Source: Xylogone sp. PMI_703 (taxonomy: Eukaryota; Ascomycota; Leotiomycetes). Taken from it: a stretch of 64,000 nt of DNA. Each line of letters starts with the position of its first letter. Positions within the stretch are counted from its first letter, which is position 1. Where the stretch lies: the NCBI GenBank assembly GCA_021399445.1, contig JAJTUQ010000002.1, positions 3,162,001 through 3,226,000 of the forward strand, in the 5' to 3' direction. The notes below the pieces were generated by a model, which had not been told where the DNA came from, made no database searches, and worked only from the letters and a program-made list of their open reading frames with translations. A program made the translations under genes and the position numbers. Of this stretch, positions 45,809 to 58,246 are shown in pieces.

Positions 45809-48800
45809 TCAACTCACCGATATTTTCCTCTCTATCTCTCTTACAGACCGGTCTAGTTCCCCAGCTATCATTTGCTTCTTGTCTGTAGGCAGTAGGGTGT
45901 ATCTTTCGCACAAGTCGCCATCAATGACGCCCTTTACTGGGACATAATAACTTCGATAAATAAGATGATCTCTACCAGCCAGTGGTGGATCTTCAGACCT
46001 CATATGTTGCTCTAGAGTCTGGAAGAAGTCTACATCCTCTCGACTAACAAAGGGAATTAAAATACCAAGAGTACCTTGTAGCCCACTCCACAAGAGACAA
46101 TCTCTGCCGCCTGCAACAAGGCTTGTTTTCTGGATACTCATAGGTATATCCTGAGGATAGTAGTGTGCCATTAGATTCAATCTATGTGGCGCACCCTGCA
46201 GGTATGACCGTTCATGGAGAAGATGCGCACCGGAGCCCTCCTCGTCAGCCTCCTCACTGGCTTTCGGAGGACATCGAACAAGCCAGAGATTGCCAAATTT
46301 GTCGCCCCCGGCAACGGTCTCATAATCCACCATTGTGATACACGTTGTCCATCTAGCTACCATGTCGTCTACGAAGGGGATAAGCTTATTCTCCTGGAAT
46401 TTGTAGACCACATAGATGACGCTTTCCTGGACATCACTGACAATAATACGACTTCCTTGAGTCTGCAGTCCAACTATAAAGTTTGGCACTACTTCTGCTT
46501 GTGCTTTCCGCAAAAGTTGGCGCATACCAAGATCATATATTCTTAGGTCCTTCCCTATACCGGCAAGAAGTCGCCCTTGGAATGCAAGTAATGCCATTGG
46601 AGGTTCTTCAACCTTGGTCTTGTGGATAAATTCTAGTTCCTTTCCATCTTCATGGAAACGGTACACGTGAATGAATCCGGCAGTTGATGACCTTGGGCTG
46701 ACAATGATATCTTTGCCCGTACCAACAATCAAAAATACCTCGTCATCTTGGCTGGCAAAGGAAACAGTAGCAATACTGACGGCGGCTTCATTATCCTCAA
46801 GATCAATCTTTTGAAGTACCCTCTTTTCTGTGACAGGGTCTACAACAGAGATACATGATGCCCAGTGGCCTCTTCCCCGAGGATATCCAAACTCTTCGGC
46901 AGGGAGTATTGCTGCGTCACCGTTTGTAACGGAAGGGTCTTCGAGTAACTGTTTTCTTGTAGCCGGGGAAAGGACGTTATTGTCAGCTTCGGCAGTGTAG
47001 AAATAGGGGTGCTCCGGATGGCGAACGAAGCGCCGCGGGGTGTAGCTTAGTGGGATTGACTCTTGCAAAAGGTTGTTGGTAAGTTTCTCAATAGAGAATA
47101 TCCTAGTGCACGATCAGTATCTGAGTTAAATATAATATTCTCTTCAATGCAAGCGCTATAATGATATTTTCAGAAGGAACAATTGGTATAAATATTTTCA
47201 GCCATCATAGTCTTCCGACTAAGATATAACGAGGAAAATCTCATCATAATATCGAACAGTAGTGGTGCAGGAAATGGGATGACATACCTTAGATTCTGTC
47301 CTGATATACCAACCATACCTTCAGTACATTGCTCACTACTGAAGTTCCATCCCCATTCTAAGGTAGCATAGTTTAGAGGAGTGAGCATGAATCCTTTGGT
47401 CACGGGATCTGAATATCCCAGCCAGGGTCTGGAGCTGAGAGCTAAAACCGATGTTTGGCCTTGAACGGATACCTTGAAAAGTTTTGCTGGTTTAGGTCCA
47501 AGGAATCTCGTTCGGGTATCAGATAGTTCTCCTGTTATTTCATCTAGAACTGTTCTCAGATACACACCAGAATATAAACCAATATGTAAGTATAGCGTTG
47601 AACCACCAGATGAGGAATCCACCATCGACATGATTGATAAGGCAGATGGAGCTGATGTGAGAGCCTGAACGGATTTATTTTCCAATGTTGAATCTGGATC
47701 CAAGCTTAGAATACGGACTGTTGAGTCATCACAGCCAACAGCTAGAAACTGGCTTCGGACTCGACCTTCTGGAACATCACCAAGACTGAGACAGGTTACA
47801 GTTCCACTCATTTCTTTCCTTTCATCATACTCTGCAAGCGATCCGTCAGAATCCATCTCAAAATAAACAATCTCGCCAGAGCTGAGAGCTACTGCAACCT
47901 GTCGTTCATTGGTCGTCGCGGCTACGATGGAGCGATGCTGGGGGGCTGCCCATTCATTGATCCTGCGATCTGCCCGGATATGTCTTATACCTTTGGGGTG
48001 GACCTGTATCAACCCATCCTCACCAAGCTGTTGGACAGCGAGCGTGGATGTTGAAGACAAAAATCCAGTATCCGTTACCTCTTCAACAGTTTCGCCGATA
48101 CTAAGAACTAGCGTCCCGTTTGAAAATGAAAGGATAATATAGGCATCATATGTGTCATCTCGGGTTAATTTTGTCGTCCAAACGGCAGAAGGTACCCCTG
48201 GCAATTCCGATTCAACTATTTCGTTGACTTCAAGGCCGTGTTTCAAGGTTCGGAATGTACTACGAGCTCCAGTACCGCATATCGAATAAATTTGAGGGGC
48301 ATCTTCATCTGTCAAATTTGCAACCTTGCAATCCATTAACGGATTCATGGAGTCTATATCCTCGACCAAACTCAGATTTTCGGGACCTCTAGGATAGAAG
48401 TATATAGGAGTATAAGGTTCCGTTGGATCAGTTGGGAAATCATCGCTTGTGAACTCTATCTCGTCATCATCGTCTCCTAACTTCTCGAACTGATAGAATT
48501 GATGATTGCCAAATTCACTAGCAACAAATAGAAACCCACTCTTCAAGATGCAGAGACTGGAGGCGACAGCCACCGTATCAAAATACTTGATTTTTAGTCG
48601 CTTCACCTCCCCAGTAGGTTGGCCATTGTCATCCTCAACCATTTCAATAGTAACTTTGAACAGGTCACCGTCCTCACTCTGCAAAAGGAAGAAGAATGCA
48701 CCAGCTGCACCCTTGAGCTTGTGCATCACACCAGCTATAATTGTGCGTTTCCGCTGAGGGTCTTCTGTTGCACCACGTCTCCTAGGTATCGCAACGCGGA

Positions 48801-49761
48801 AAGCTTCTTGATTAGAATGCCTGTAAGTAATGTTGTCTTCTCCACAGACTAAGACGCCACTGGGACCGTCTGTTCCTCCGGGTACTTGAAAGAGCATTGT
48901 GGCGGTTCGATCGACCGGATCTGCCCACTTTCGTACCACATGGTTCAAACCTAGATCAAGCTCATAGTAGACCAAAGTCTTCTCAATCTCTTCATATGCT
49001 TGGCCAGTCGGGTCTTGGTCCGACTCTCCGTAGTCGACTTCCAGTGCCGCGAACACTGGGTTTGCATAGCCCACGTCTAAAGCTACTAGAGCAAAGACCA
49101 GTGTTTGAGGCTTATGGGCTTCTAGAGGAGAGGATATCGTAAGCTCCGCCTGTGTATTACGATTCAGAACGTATACAAGTTTATTCTTCTCGACGGAAGC
49201 TATGAGACAAGCTCTGCCTTTCGGATCAACAGCCAGATACTGGCCTGGAATCACCCTTCGAACACCGGACTTCCCAAATGTCTCCAGATGTAACCGATTG
49301 AACTTGTTCTGGGAAGGAACGAATTCTACGATAGTAATGCGGCCAGAATCAGAGGTGATGATGATATAATCTAAAGGAATCTTCAGCAAAAGTCCATCTC
49401 GAAGGCCTACCCTTAGTACCACCAGCAACTACAAATGATCATCATAGTGCAATTATGCTGTAGCTGGCACTTCGAATCACTAAGGGAAGTTCAAAAGGAC
49501 AAGAGTTAAGGACTTACCCTTGTTGCTTCCCGCCAATCTAAACGCTGCTATCCCCCTAATAATTCCAAACACGTCGTGTGATAAGGCTGGAACAATCTTT
49601 CCTTGAGAGGGATCCGGTCTATGCAGCGTAAGGCGAGATCCTGACGCAGTAACTATCTGCTGCTCTTTTGTACCTGCAAACTGTCCAAGAATGGCTTGAG
49701 TGATAGCAGTTGGCGGGGTGAGCGTCAAGCTATACATAAACATTGAAGATGTCGTTGCCAT
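45809..49761 (-). CDS. RSE1: Splicing factor 3b subunit 3 (SF3B3/SAP130; Rse1)
   Basis: Exons 49761-49518, 49370-47288 and 47102-45809 encode about 1206 residues, the usual length of the family. The start [28 protein letters not shown], then [72 protein letters not shown] and [18 protein letters not shown] are hallmarks of Rse1/SF3B3. The protein is made of three seven-bladed beta-propellers (MMS1_N and CPSF_A regions). It scaffolds SF3b in U2 snRNP during branch-site recognition. Introns of 147 and 185 nt join in phase 1 and phase 2; both restore invariant sequence ([19 protein letters not shown]). It is related to DDB1 and CPSF160/Cft1, but the N-terminus and TSDSGRI stretch favour SF3B3. 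Confidence 0.96.
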
Positions 49762-50050
49762 CTTGAAAGCCGGCCGCAGTAAGCCTGCGCAGCTTTAACG
49801 AGTATAAATATCAACCACAACTAGTTTGAAAGATATCGAAAGGCGGATAGAGCTGACTGGGCAGCTCGTCGCGCACATTAAATCCAAACACGAACTTTTT
49901 GTAGCTCAACACTTCACGAGGTTCGCGAAAAGTTCAAGCATTCGACGCTAAGCCAAATGTGGAGCTTCATGTTCACATCACCTCATCAAGTCAAGGTCGG
50001 CACACCAAGAAATTCAGAACACCGGGAAACCGCACATATCCTAACCAAAT
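49762..50050. promoter_or_regulatory. Shared RSE1/MSS51 divergent promoter
   Basis: The 289 bases between the two start codons must hold both promoters and leaders. No strong named element is recognised. Confidence 0.5.
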
Positions 50051-51729
50051 ATGCGGCCTTCGGGGTCTAGTACGTGTCAAAGGTGCTTGCACTTGCTGAG
50101 GAGCACAACACGGACGTCTCGGTTTAACCCTACCCTGGTTAGATCAGCTCCGTTTTCAGATGCTGCGTATAAGAGATCTATATTTGCAAGACAGGGAATT
50201 GCAAATCTTACTTCTAGGTCACAACAAAACACCAATGGAATAAGAACTGCCTCTTCAATTGGACATCAGGGGCAGACGGTTAAGAATGAACCAGCAGAGT
50301 ATAGGTCACCACCAGGATTAGATAGCGTTCCGTTACCTGAAGTCGAAGGTAGACCATTGTTATTACCAAACAATTTATTTCACCCATTCTCGACCTCTCC
50401 ATCTCCAGAGATAAGGCGCCGAGCTGCATTCATTAAACAACATGCCTGGTGCCCGCACCCAGACCACCATCAAACCCGGATTGCTACCGATCCAAACGAC
50501 CCAGAAGCGAGGAAGGCTGTAACTGGAACTCTCCCACCTGCACATGTTAACTTCGAATGCCCTGACTGTGGTATTCCAGTATCATGCAGTGAAGAACACT
50601 GGGCAGATGACTATGAGTCTCACCTTGAAATATGCGACACTTTACGGCAGATAAACGAAGATGACCATGATCTAAGGTCAGGCCGGTTCTTCCCAGAGTT
50701 TGAGTATCCTGGTGATCAAATTGAAGAAGCTATGGTCAACATGACCAATTGGGATACGTTTCTGTACTCTAGAGAATTCAGAGCTATAAATGACGAGAGA
50801 AGTCTGCGACAGGCTACTCGCCTCTTGACATACCCTGCCACTATTGGAAGCATCTTACACGAGCTTAGCCCTTACAACATTAAATCCGGTGGCAGACTAA
50901 CTGTGGAGGGGCTGAAGAGCTTAAGTGGTGCGTACTATATAAAAATGAAAGCCTCTTGATGCTAACGTAAAGCAGCTCTTCGTTATACCCTACATCCACC
51001 AAGAACTGGAGCAGGCGCAGGAATCAAAGGACTTAGACCAAATCCGCCCCCTATCAGGCTGTTCATTCTAGGAGCCCGTGCAGAGTCCTCATCACCGAGA
51101 GAGGTTTGGGTGCAGCTGACATATCTGTTCCCTCGCGTTCCCTTCCATTTGATCTTCATAGGCCCAGAGAGTATGGCAAATAGGGATGACGAGTTCCCAC
51201 TTCCACCGAGGACACCTGAGAATCCCTTTGGTGCTGTAGTCGAAGATCGGATAACCAACAACTTGAAAATTAGTACCTTTGTGGAGTACTATCATACTCT
51301 TCATAAGGCTGGCTATTTCTATCCCTACGATCCCTATTTCGATTGCTTTGTGCTCTTCCATCCTGGATTAGGACATCCAGCTAGCTCACACGAGTGGGAA
51401 GAAACTATTCCACAGTTATTAGAAACAAAAGTCCCAATCTTGGTAACTGGCTACACGCAATTTGATATGGAACGTGACTTCGAGTGGGTGAAGAAGACCG
51501 TTGGCGGAGAGGTAGACCTACTAATGGAGCCTGGCGAGAATCGGTTCCGAAGCTTGAGATGGGATCTCAACGATTTAGATCCACAGGATATCAGTTGCGG
51601 CAACTGGGGCGTCTGGGGGTTCCGAGGCAAGAGGTATGCTATCATGGCGAGATTCTATCCCTATTTGGAATCATGAGCTCTATTAACTTTCCGTACAGAT
51701 ATGAAACCACCATGAAAGACAACGCATGA
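50051..51729 (+). CDS. MSS51: Mitochondrial translational activator Mss51
   Basis: Exons 50051-50927, 50976-51633 and 51699-51729 encode about 521 residues. The N-terminus is rich in Arg, Ser and Thr with few acids, a mitochondrial targeting look (CQRCLHLLRSTTRTSRFN). A MYND-type zinc region lies at about 130-200 (HAWCPHPDHHQ, then FECPDCGIPVSCSEEHWADDYESHLEIC). The C-terminal Mss51 domain follows (WVQLTYLFPRVPFHLIFIGPE, HPGLGHP, LLETKVPILVTGYTQFDMERD). Two Cys-Pro motifs (WCPHP and ECPDC) resemble the heme-sensing CPX motifs of yeast Mss51. In yeast the protein activates COX1 mRNA translation and couples it to assembly of cytochrome oxidase. Introns are 48 and 65 nt; the last exon encodes only ten residues (YETTMKDNA plus a split codon). 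It is divergent from RSE1. Confidence 0.92.
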
Positions 51730-52175
51730 TATTGTGCTCATACAGCATGGCTGTGCCTCTAGAGTGTTGGGAGTTGCGATTAACATCTGGCTTTGTCACA
51801 TAGAATTTTACTATGGCAGACAACTGTATAATAATGGGCAATATCCTGTAAAATTATGTATATAGAATCCCGCTCCAATGAGCCTTGACAGCAAAAAACT
51901 AGTTCTACGGCGTCATAAGATAGACAAACTTGACCTACATTCTGGGTCTACAAAATCGAATTAGTCTCCTTTATATAAATTTAACACTGTTAATCTGTAG
52001 ATGCATAGCGTCATGGGTTGGCTGTCTATATTATCCCCGCGTTTCCTTAGATAACACTTCGACCGGGCTTATCACTGCACAGAATAGCCTCGGCCCAATG
52101 ATAATCGTCACAGCCCTCAAATATTTTATTATTACCCAGCAGCGACCACGTAAGGCAGCCTCCCAAAATCACAAC
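51730..52175. promoter_or_regulatory. Spacer: MSS51 3' end and TFC7 promoter
   Basis: AT-rich gap between two rightward genes. The frame upstream of the TFC7 ATG is open from 51930 but has no other family-like sequence. Nothing else is seen. Confidence 0.4.
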
Positions 52176-53246
52176 ATGAGCAGGCTTGAAGTCATATATG
52201 TTACGAGGCACGGGGTAAGTGAACTATTTTGTTCTAGGTACATCTGCACATGTGTTTAACATACATACATTTACTAAACTATGAATTCTAGTTCCGGTCA
52301 AACTGGGTGGTTGACCACGAAACTGGCGAATATACCGCCTCAATTAGATCCCCAACCGGCATACCGTCAGATCCAGCCCTTGCAGGGAAGGGAGAGCAGC
52401 AGTCTCGGGAACTCGCAGAATACATTGTCACATTAGATCCTCCAGTTCAACGGTTTTATTCAAGTCCGTTTTACCGTTGCATCCAAACAATCAACCCTGC
52501 AGTCGAGAAACTTGCAGAAAGTACCTCAGATACCACAACTCACAAGATTAGAGGCGAGAATGGAATTGGGGAATGGTTTGGCTCAGCTCCATTTGACCAC
52601 CCTTCTCCTGCTGAGCCACCACTTTTGCACGAGTTGTTCCCAAGATACGACCTGGAATACCAACCAGTTATTCGACCGAATGTAAATGGCGAGACAATTG
52701 ATGAATTACATGATCGTACTGCCTATGCTTTGCATAAACTTATTGAGCAAAGCGATAGAGAAGGCGTACGGGCCATTATTATATGTACTCATGCCGCAAC
52801 CCTCATTGCTGCTGGGAGAGTCTTAACTGGCAGGATGCCTGATGACATTGAAGAAGAAGACTTCAGGCCATTTACATGCTCATTGAGCAAGTTTGTAAGA
52901 AGACCTGCTAAGGATAAAGCCATTGCCCTTGTTCAAGAGTGGAATGGTCCTGGCCATGCCGTTCCAAACACCTCTTGGAGAGATGGGAATGGCGTTGGTG
53001 GGGGGTGGGAATGCGAGCTCAATGGCGAGTGCAGCTTCCTCAGCGGTGGAGAAGAAAGGGGATGGTATGGACTCTAATCTGAATATACAAAAATATTACT
53101 GATAATTTCACTCTAGGCGTTTCTCAGGAGATGAATCTTTTGGCTCTGTATCCGGCAATAAAACAGGGATAGATGCCGGACTGGACTTGGGAGTAGTAAT
53201 AGAGGGGAAAAGGCCGGCTGAGAGCCGAGCCCAATCTCACTTGTGA
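52176..53246 (+). CDS. TFC7: TFIIIC tau55 subunit with histidine-phosphatase domain (Tfc7-like)
   Basis: Exons 52176-52214, 52292-53064 and 53117-53246 encode about 313 residues. The histidine-phosphatase fold is at about 5-215: RHG (11-13) with FRSNW after the first intron, SSPFYRCIQT, and the second His in IICTHAATLIAAGR. The C-terminal part GGWECELNGECSFLSGGEERGWRFSGDESF (second intron within it) matches the TFIIIC subunit 6 region. In yeast tau55 this region binds tau95, anchoring the phosphatase domain to the Pol III factor TFIIIC. A plain phosphoglycerate-mutase-like enzyme would lack this C-terminus. The first exon encodes only 13 residues. Both introns (77 and 52 nt) are GT-AG and rejoin conserved motifs. 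Confidence 0.86.
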
Positions 53247-53482
53247 GCCCCATTGAACTCTTTTTCAGAAGAATCTAAGAGAATATAGAGACCAAAATAC
53301 TGCATACATAGAGATCTTGTATGGTTATTGTCTTGGCTATCTATCATTTATCTAAGATACCCAGTATATTTACCTGATTTGATAATATTTAGTATTAGTA
53401 AAAATAGTGAATCTATCGTTTCATATCTATCATGGACGCCATAATAGGGTGATTTACTGCAATTATGCGCATTATGAGATTT

Positions 53483-55066
53483 TCAATAGCCTGCTGGCTC
53501 TACAACTTCTGGGAAAGCGGGGGCATCTATGTTGCTCCTACAGCCTACTTTCCAATCAAGTGGAGTGAACTTGTCGACTATTCTTTTGAAAGCCTCCTGT
53601 TATTAATGTTAGAATGTTTAACTATATTCATTGCTTGAATAACCTACCAGAGTGCAGAAAGACTCGTTCCCTTCCAGATGATTTCCGGGTTGTTTGCAAC
53701 CTGGAACTGTCATAACTTTGTCATTGTATCGAATCCGGACATAATAGTTATCTAGCTTTGATTTCTCTGACTCCTGAAGCTCATCTATCCTTCTTCTAGC
53801 GATAGCAGCTGGGTTGGGTTGGGCCTTGCGACCGATTATTTGACCAAACCATCCTTTCTTAGGTTCTTGACTCTGAATCGATTCCTGGACCTCTTTTCCG
53901 GAGCTTGCCGAGTTCTCATTTTTGAACAATTCGAATGCTATATGGCTAGTATATGGTGGCCATTTCTCTCCATCAAAAGCACCAAGACTGGTAAGAGCTG
54001 CTGCTAACGTTGTGTCATGACATCCACTCAAACCCAGTTTGATGCTCCTTGAGCCTTTCCCTCCCTGGACTCCAACCTCAAATTGACCATCGTTAGCGTT
54101 GTGCTCTGCACTCCCTACCATGCGTGATACCACATCCCCCAGTAATCCCCCAATTCCAAGCGATCTATACTCTTGAGACTCGTGATATCCGCTAAACCAT
54201 TCTTCGACCCCTATCCTGTCAATGATTTCACGACCTTTTGGATCATAGAATTCTTGAGGTAACCGTGTCTCCGGACCATGGGCGATCGTTGAGTTGATTG
54301 TGTCCATGATTCCGGACAATCTTGGATGTGAATCCACAGCTACTTTCTTGCTATATTCGGGCATCCATTTGCCAATCAACTTATTGAGATATTCCATCTC
54401 ACTCGTACTATTCCAGCGATCGGCTGTACGCTGGGCAAAAGCTCTAGATAATTGTGCAAAGCGTCTGCAGTTACCATCATTAGGAAATAGTGTTTCATCT
54501 GAAGGGGCTCGGGTGATGATGGTGACGGGGGGTAACGTAGGTGAACGATTTCTTGCGGGATATAAGCCCCAGAATGCCTGCTGTAGAGATTCGAGTGCCC
54601 GCGGGATTGGAGTTGCTCGTAGATATAGAATATCACCATGCTCAAGGTTTTCCGGCAGAAAGCCCAATTGATCTACGTAGAGATGGCGAAGCCGTTTGCC
54701 AAGAGCCGAAGTAGTCTCTCTGCCTTTGTCCGTCAGTTCTCCAAGGTTACATACAGCATCAATTTCCCCCCGCGGACCAGCAGCTATGACCGGTCCGTTG
54801 TCTTTGCCAAAAGTTTCCAGTCGTCGTCGCCACTGCAATGGAGTCCATTCAGAATCTTTGCTTTCCAGTGTTGAGCTAACCATAGAACGGGCTACAGCAC
54901 AATATGGCCAAAATGGAGCTAGTCCAGCATTTTGGAATCGAGCAGATACTGGACTTCGTTCGCCATGACGGAGAAGAACTTGGACAAGCTGCAATTGCAG
55001 ACCTTCAGGGTAGAGTTTCTTAAGCTCTTCATTAGAATAGGGCCCACGCGGTTCTAGACTAGCCAT
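53483..55066 (-). CDS. Intracellular histidine acid phosphatase (ACP6-like)
   Basis: Exons 55066-53648 and 53596-53483 encode about 510 residues. The catalytic motif RHGERSP lies at 33-39 and the proton-donor motif HD in SGCHDTTLAAALTSLG. No signal peptide precedes the domain, unlike phytases and secreted acid phosphatases, so a cytosolic or mitochondrial enzyme is expected, like human ACP6 (lysophosphatidic acid phosphatase) or related fungal proteins. Substrate is not predictable. The last exon supplies EAFKRIVDKFTPLDW...GY after a 49-51-nt intron (53597-53647). The start at 55066 (MASLEPRGPYSN) is preferred because the family starts there; an in-frame ATG at 55093 adds nine residues. It lies tail-to-tail with TFC7 and head-to-head with the PPR gene. 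Confidence 0.86.
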
Positions 55067-55298
55067 TTTGCAAATTGACAGCCGTTGGACCATACAAGAG
55101 GGTAGACAGGAGGAGCGTCGTCAACGTCATGGGAGCTGCATGTTCGGAATGTTGTACTTGCTGTAAGTGGCGCAGGGAACCGAGCTCCCTAGCAACGGTA
55201 CCTCGAACTTTTGAGATCATCTAACGAGCCGGTTCGTTTTCTCAACAAAGTCCTCCCTAACAACGCTCTTTTGGTTCAGGATAAAGGTACGCCCTGGC
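55067..55298. promoter_or_regulatory. Shared phosphatase/PPR divergent promoter
   Basis: This 232-base gap separates two opposite start codons. Both promoters must overlap here. No named element is recognised. Confidence 0.4.
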
Positions 55299-57887
55299 AT
55301 GAATTCCTCTTACATATGCTCAACTTGCCGACGCAAAGTCAGCCAAATTCGGCAGCAAAAACTGCTTCAATGGGGTCGACAAGCCAGTTTCGTACCCCTC
55401 GGCGATCAACCGCAGACCAAGTCTCATGACAAGTCGAAGCATGATCTTCTCGACATAGTGGATGAACGGGATAAAAAGCCTCGAAGACCCGGTCCACAAC
55501 TGCCAGGCCCAAGGAGAAGGATACGCCGAACTGCGAATAATGATCCTGGAGATTTACTCGAGTCTCTTTTCGAAGCTAGTCTTAGACCCCCAAACTCGAC
55601 TGTAAGCGCTGTCCAGAGGCGCCTCAAATCTCTAGAACCTTACAAGAATGCAGAGACGCTAAGTGGTATGCTGGGAGATAAGGATTGCCCGATAGGTGAC
55701 GCCTGGGAATTCTTCGTCCAGCACTTTGGGCCAGAGGCCTGGGAAAAAGGGATAATTGATCAGAAATCATGTCCATCATACCTGAAGAGTTCAGCGAGGA
55801 TATTACTAAAACGTATCATAAGTGCCAAGGCAGATAGATCTTTTCCCGAAACGCTACCTACTGTCACAGATGTGACTCGAGTGTACGCATGGTTAGGCAT
55901 GCTGCAAGGCGTCGAATGGATAGCGTTAATGGAGGGGCTACATGAGAATATATTGAGAAGTATTTCGAGAGACAGTGGAATGCCTACTGAGCGACTCGTC
56001 TCGGATTTGCTATGTTCTTGGAATTTTTGGTGTCGGAGAAGAGGATCTCCCCCGAAAGTTCTACTTCCAGGGACTGAAGAGTTCCCTCTCGACTGGTCCG
56101 ATATTCCTTCGTTGATGACAAGTGAAGCTACTCAGAAGTTTCAGAATGGCGGAATTGGAGAGCTTTTCGGTGTTTTAATACCTCAGTTGTCCTCAGTATT
56201 GCAAGCTCTACCAGCCATCGTACTCGGAACCTTTACCATTCTTTCAGATAAGCACATTGCAGATCTTGCAATGGTTAAAGAAGCCGTGCCATTCACACTA
56301 TTACTAGCACGGATGATTTTTGTATGCGATTTTCAACCAGGTCAGATTGAGGATGCTAATGGTGCTGTTGCTGCTTTTGTGAAAGCTCGGTGGGCAGGGA
56401 CGAAGGATAGGATATCTAATATGGTTGATCTTTACGCTGAAGAGCCTCACCATTATTCGCGTGCAATTAATGCATCGCGAGTCCAAGAAAGTCCAATATA
56501 TATACAGTTACGAGATGGTTTGGCAAGAAAGGACATGGCTAAGGTGAATGCTCTCTGGGTCGATGTTACCCAGTGGCCGGTGCAGCGAGAAAACGTCGTT
56601 ATTCGTAAGACTGCTGGATCAGGAGAATCCTCTAGGATCAATGAAGATACACTCTCTCCTGCATTGTGTGATGATTTCATACTGGCTTATATGACACTGA
56701 GACATCCGTCTGGAGCGATTGATGTCTGGAATCATATGATCAAGACCGGTCTTGAACCATCATTAGCCTCTTGGAATGCAATGTTGGTAGGATGCAGAAC
56801 AGCGAAGAACTGGAAAGCGCTCGAGCAGGTCTGGGCAAAGATGATGGCATCAGGAGTAAAACCGGATGTTGTATGCTGGACTACAAGGATCAGTGGTCTC
56901 ATTGAAGGCGGGAGGTTCGACAAGGCCATCCGTGTTCTCAACGATATGGGTCGAATTTGGCTTTCGGCTGTTAAAGAGAAACATGGTATCCTGAGTTCCG
57001 AAGAGATGAGAAGCGTCCCAGATATTAATGGAATTGCAAAACCTACAGTAGAAACAGTTAATGCGGCAATAGCAAGTTTTCTTCGGCAGCAACAGACAGA
57101 TGCTGCGCAGCTAGTCCTTACATGGGCTGGCAAGCTTGGGATTAAGCCAGATGTCATCACATACAACACCCTCCTACGCCCACTGATTCGAGGTGGAAAT
57201 ATAGATCAAGCCACCCTGCTTCTCAAAGAGATGCAGGAGCAAGGAATTGAAGCCGATGTCGCCACTTTCACAACAATTCTTGATGAGTCCTTTGCAGACC
57301 CAGTTGGCCCCGACGAGCAAAAGGAGGTTGTCAGCAACATCTTTGCAGAAATGCAAGCGGCAGGTATCCAGGCAAATCTCCATACATATGGCAAAATTAT
57401 CTACCATCTACTCGAGAACACGAAGGGAGACATGAGAGCCGTGGATTTCGTCATGGAAAGAATGGCTCGACAGGGTCTAAAACCATCAACGTACATATAC
57501 ACCATACTTGTTGAGCATTATTTTGCACGCGAGCCCCCGGATCTAGATGCTGCCAGAGCATTGATCGAGCATTCACGAACAGAGGTTGGTAGTGTCGACC
57601 ATATTTTCTGGGATCGAGTTATTGAAGGGTATGCTACCGTCGGAGAAACTGGGCTAGCTATGGAGGTATTGGAGAACGTTAATAGTGGTCATCTAACACC
57701 AAGTTGGCTTACTTTGAAGACCTTACTAGCAGCATTGGTACGGAATGGGGAGTGGGCGGTTGCTAAGATGCTAGTACAAAGGGTCAAATCAGATACTGGT
57801 GGCCCGATACCAGATCATGAACGCGGTAAAGAAGGACAACATCGATTCTGGAGATTTGTTAGAGAGCTGGATTTATTGGATGCTTAG
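55299..57887 (+). CDS. Pentatricopeptide-repeat protein, probably mitochondrial
   Basis: A single exon encodes 862 residues. The N-terminus (MNSSYICSTCRRKVSQIRQQKLLQWGRQASF) is basic and lacks acidic residues, consistent with mitochondrial import. PPR motifs become clear in the second half: AIDVWNHMIKTGLEPSLASW, ALEQVWAKMMASGVKPDVVCW, AAQLVLTWAGKLGIKPDVITYNTLLRPLIRGG, QATLLLKEMQEQGIEADVATFTTIL, FAEMQAAGIQANLHTYGKI and later ones to about 840. Fungal PPR proteins bind organellar RNA and act in mRNA maturation, stability or translation. The specific target is not predictable from sequence. The first half is alpha-helical, without clear repeats. Confidence 0.87.
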   Translation: MNSSYICSTCRRKVSQIRQQKLLQWGRQASFVPLGDQPQTKSHDKSKHDLLDIVDERDKKPRRPGPQLPGPRRRIRRTANNDPGDLLESLFEASLRPPNSTVSAVQRRLKSLEPYKNAETLSGMLGDKDCPIGDAWEFFVQHFGPEAWEKGIIDQKSCPSYLKSSARILLKRIISAKADRSFPETLPTVTDVTRVYAWLGMLQGVEWIALMEGLHENILRSISRDSGMPTERLVSDLLCSWNFWCRRRGSPPKVLLPGTEEFPLDWSDIPSLMTSEATQKFQNGGIGELFGVLIPQLSSVLQALPAIVLGTFTILSDKHIADLAMVKEAVPFTLLLARMIFVCDFQPGQIEDANGAVAAFVKARWAGTKDRISNMVDLYAEEPHHYSRAINASRVQESPIYIQLRDGLARKDMAKVNALWVDVTQWPVQRENVVIRKTAGSGESSRINEDTLSPALCDDFILAYMTLRHPSGAIDVWNHMIKTGLEPSLASWNAMLVGCRTAKNWKALEQVWAKMMASGVKPDVVCWTTRISGLIEGGRFDKAIRVLNDMGRIWLSAVKEKHGILSSEEMRSVPDINGIAKPTVETVNAAIASFLRQQQTDAAQLVLTWAGKLGIKPDVITYNTLLRPLIRGGNIDQATLLLKEMQEQGIEADVATFTTILDESFADPVGPDEQKEVVSNIFAEMQAAGIQANLHTYGKIIYHLLENTKGDMRAVDFVMERMARQGLKPSTYIYTILVEHYFAREPPDLDAARALIEHSRTEVGSVDHIFWDRVIEGYATVGETGLAMEVLENVNSGHLTPSWLTLKTLLAALVRNGEWAVAKMLVQRVKSDTGGPIPDHERGKEGQHRFWRFVRELDLLDA

Positions 57888-58246
57888 CATATGTAATGTA
57901 GAATGACCTCAACTCATTCGATAGACGTATAACAAATAGAATGGTTGTAGGCACTATCATAAATACACCTATCTCAGAACGTAACCATATAGCCACTTTA
58001 CATACACAACAGCATTATAGAGTCAATATGCTATATTTTTTCATTTATACATGAACACAGCCGGTGCTTTTGAGCGAAGTTTAAACATATGGGTATCCTA
58101 AATACAGATAAATAAGGGCTTCCCAGCCAACAGATCCCACCACCAAGTCCAGTTCAGCGACCCTCTTACGCCATATCATGCTTCCTTCAAGACAAAACTC
58201 CATGTAAACCGATGCCGTAAAAAGACCACAGAAACCCGAGCTGAGC
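57888..58246. other. Convergent 3' spacer
   Basis: AT-rich tail-to-tail gap between the PPR gene and the Mtw1/Mis12 gene. No gene seen. Confidence 0.45.
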
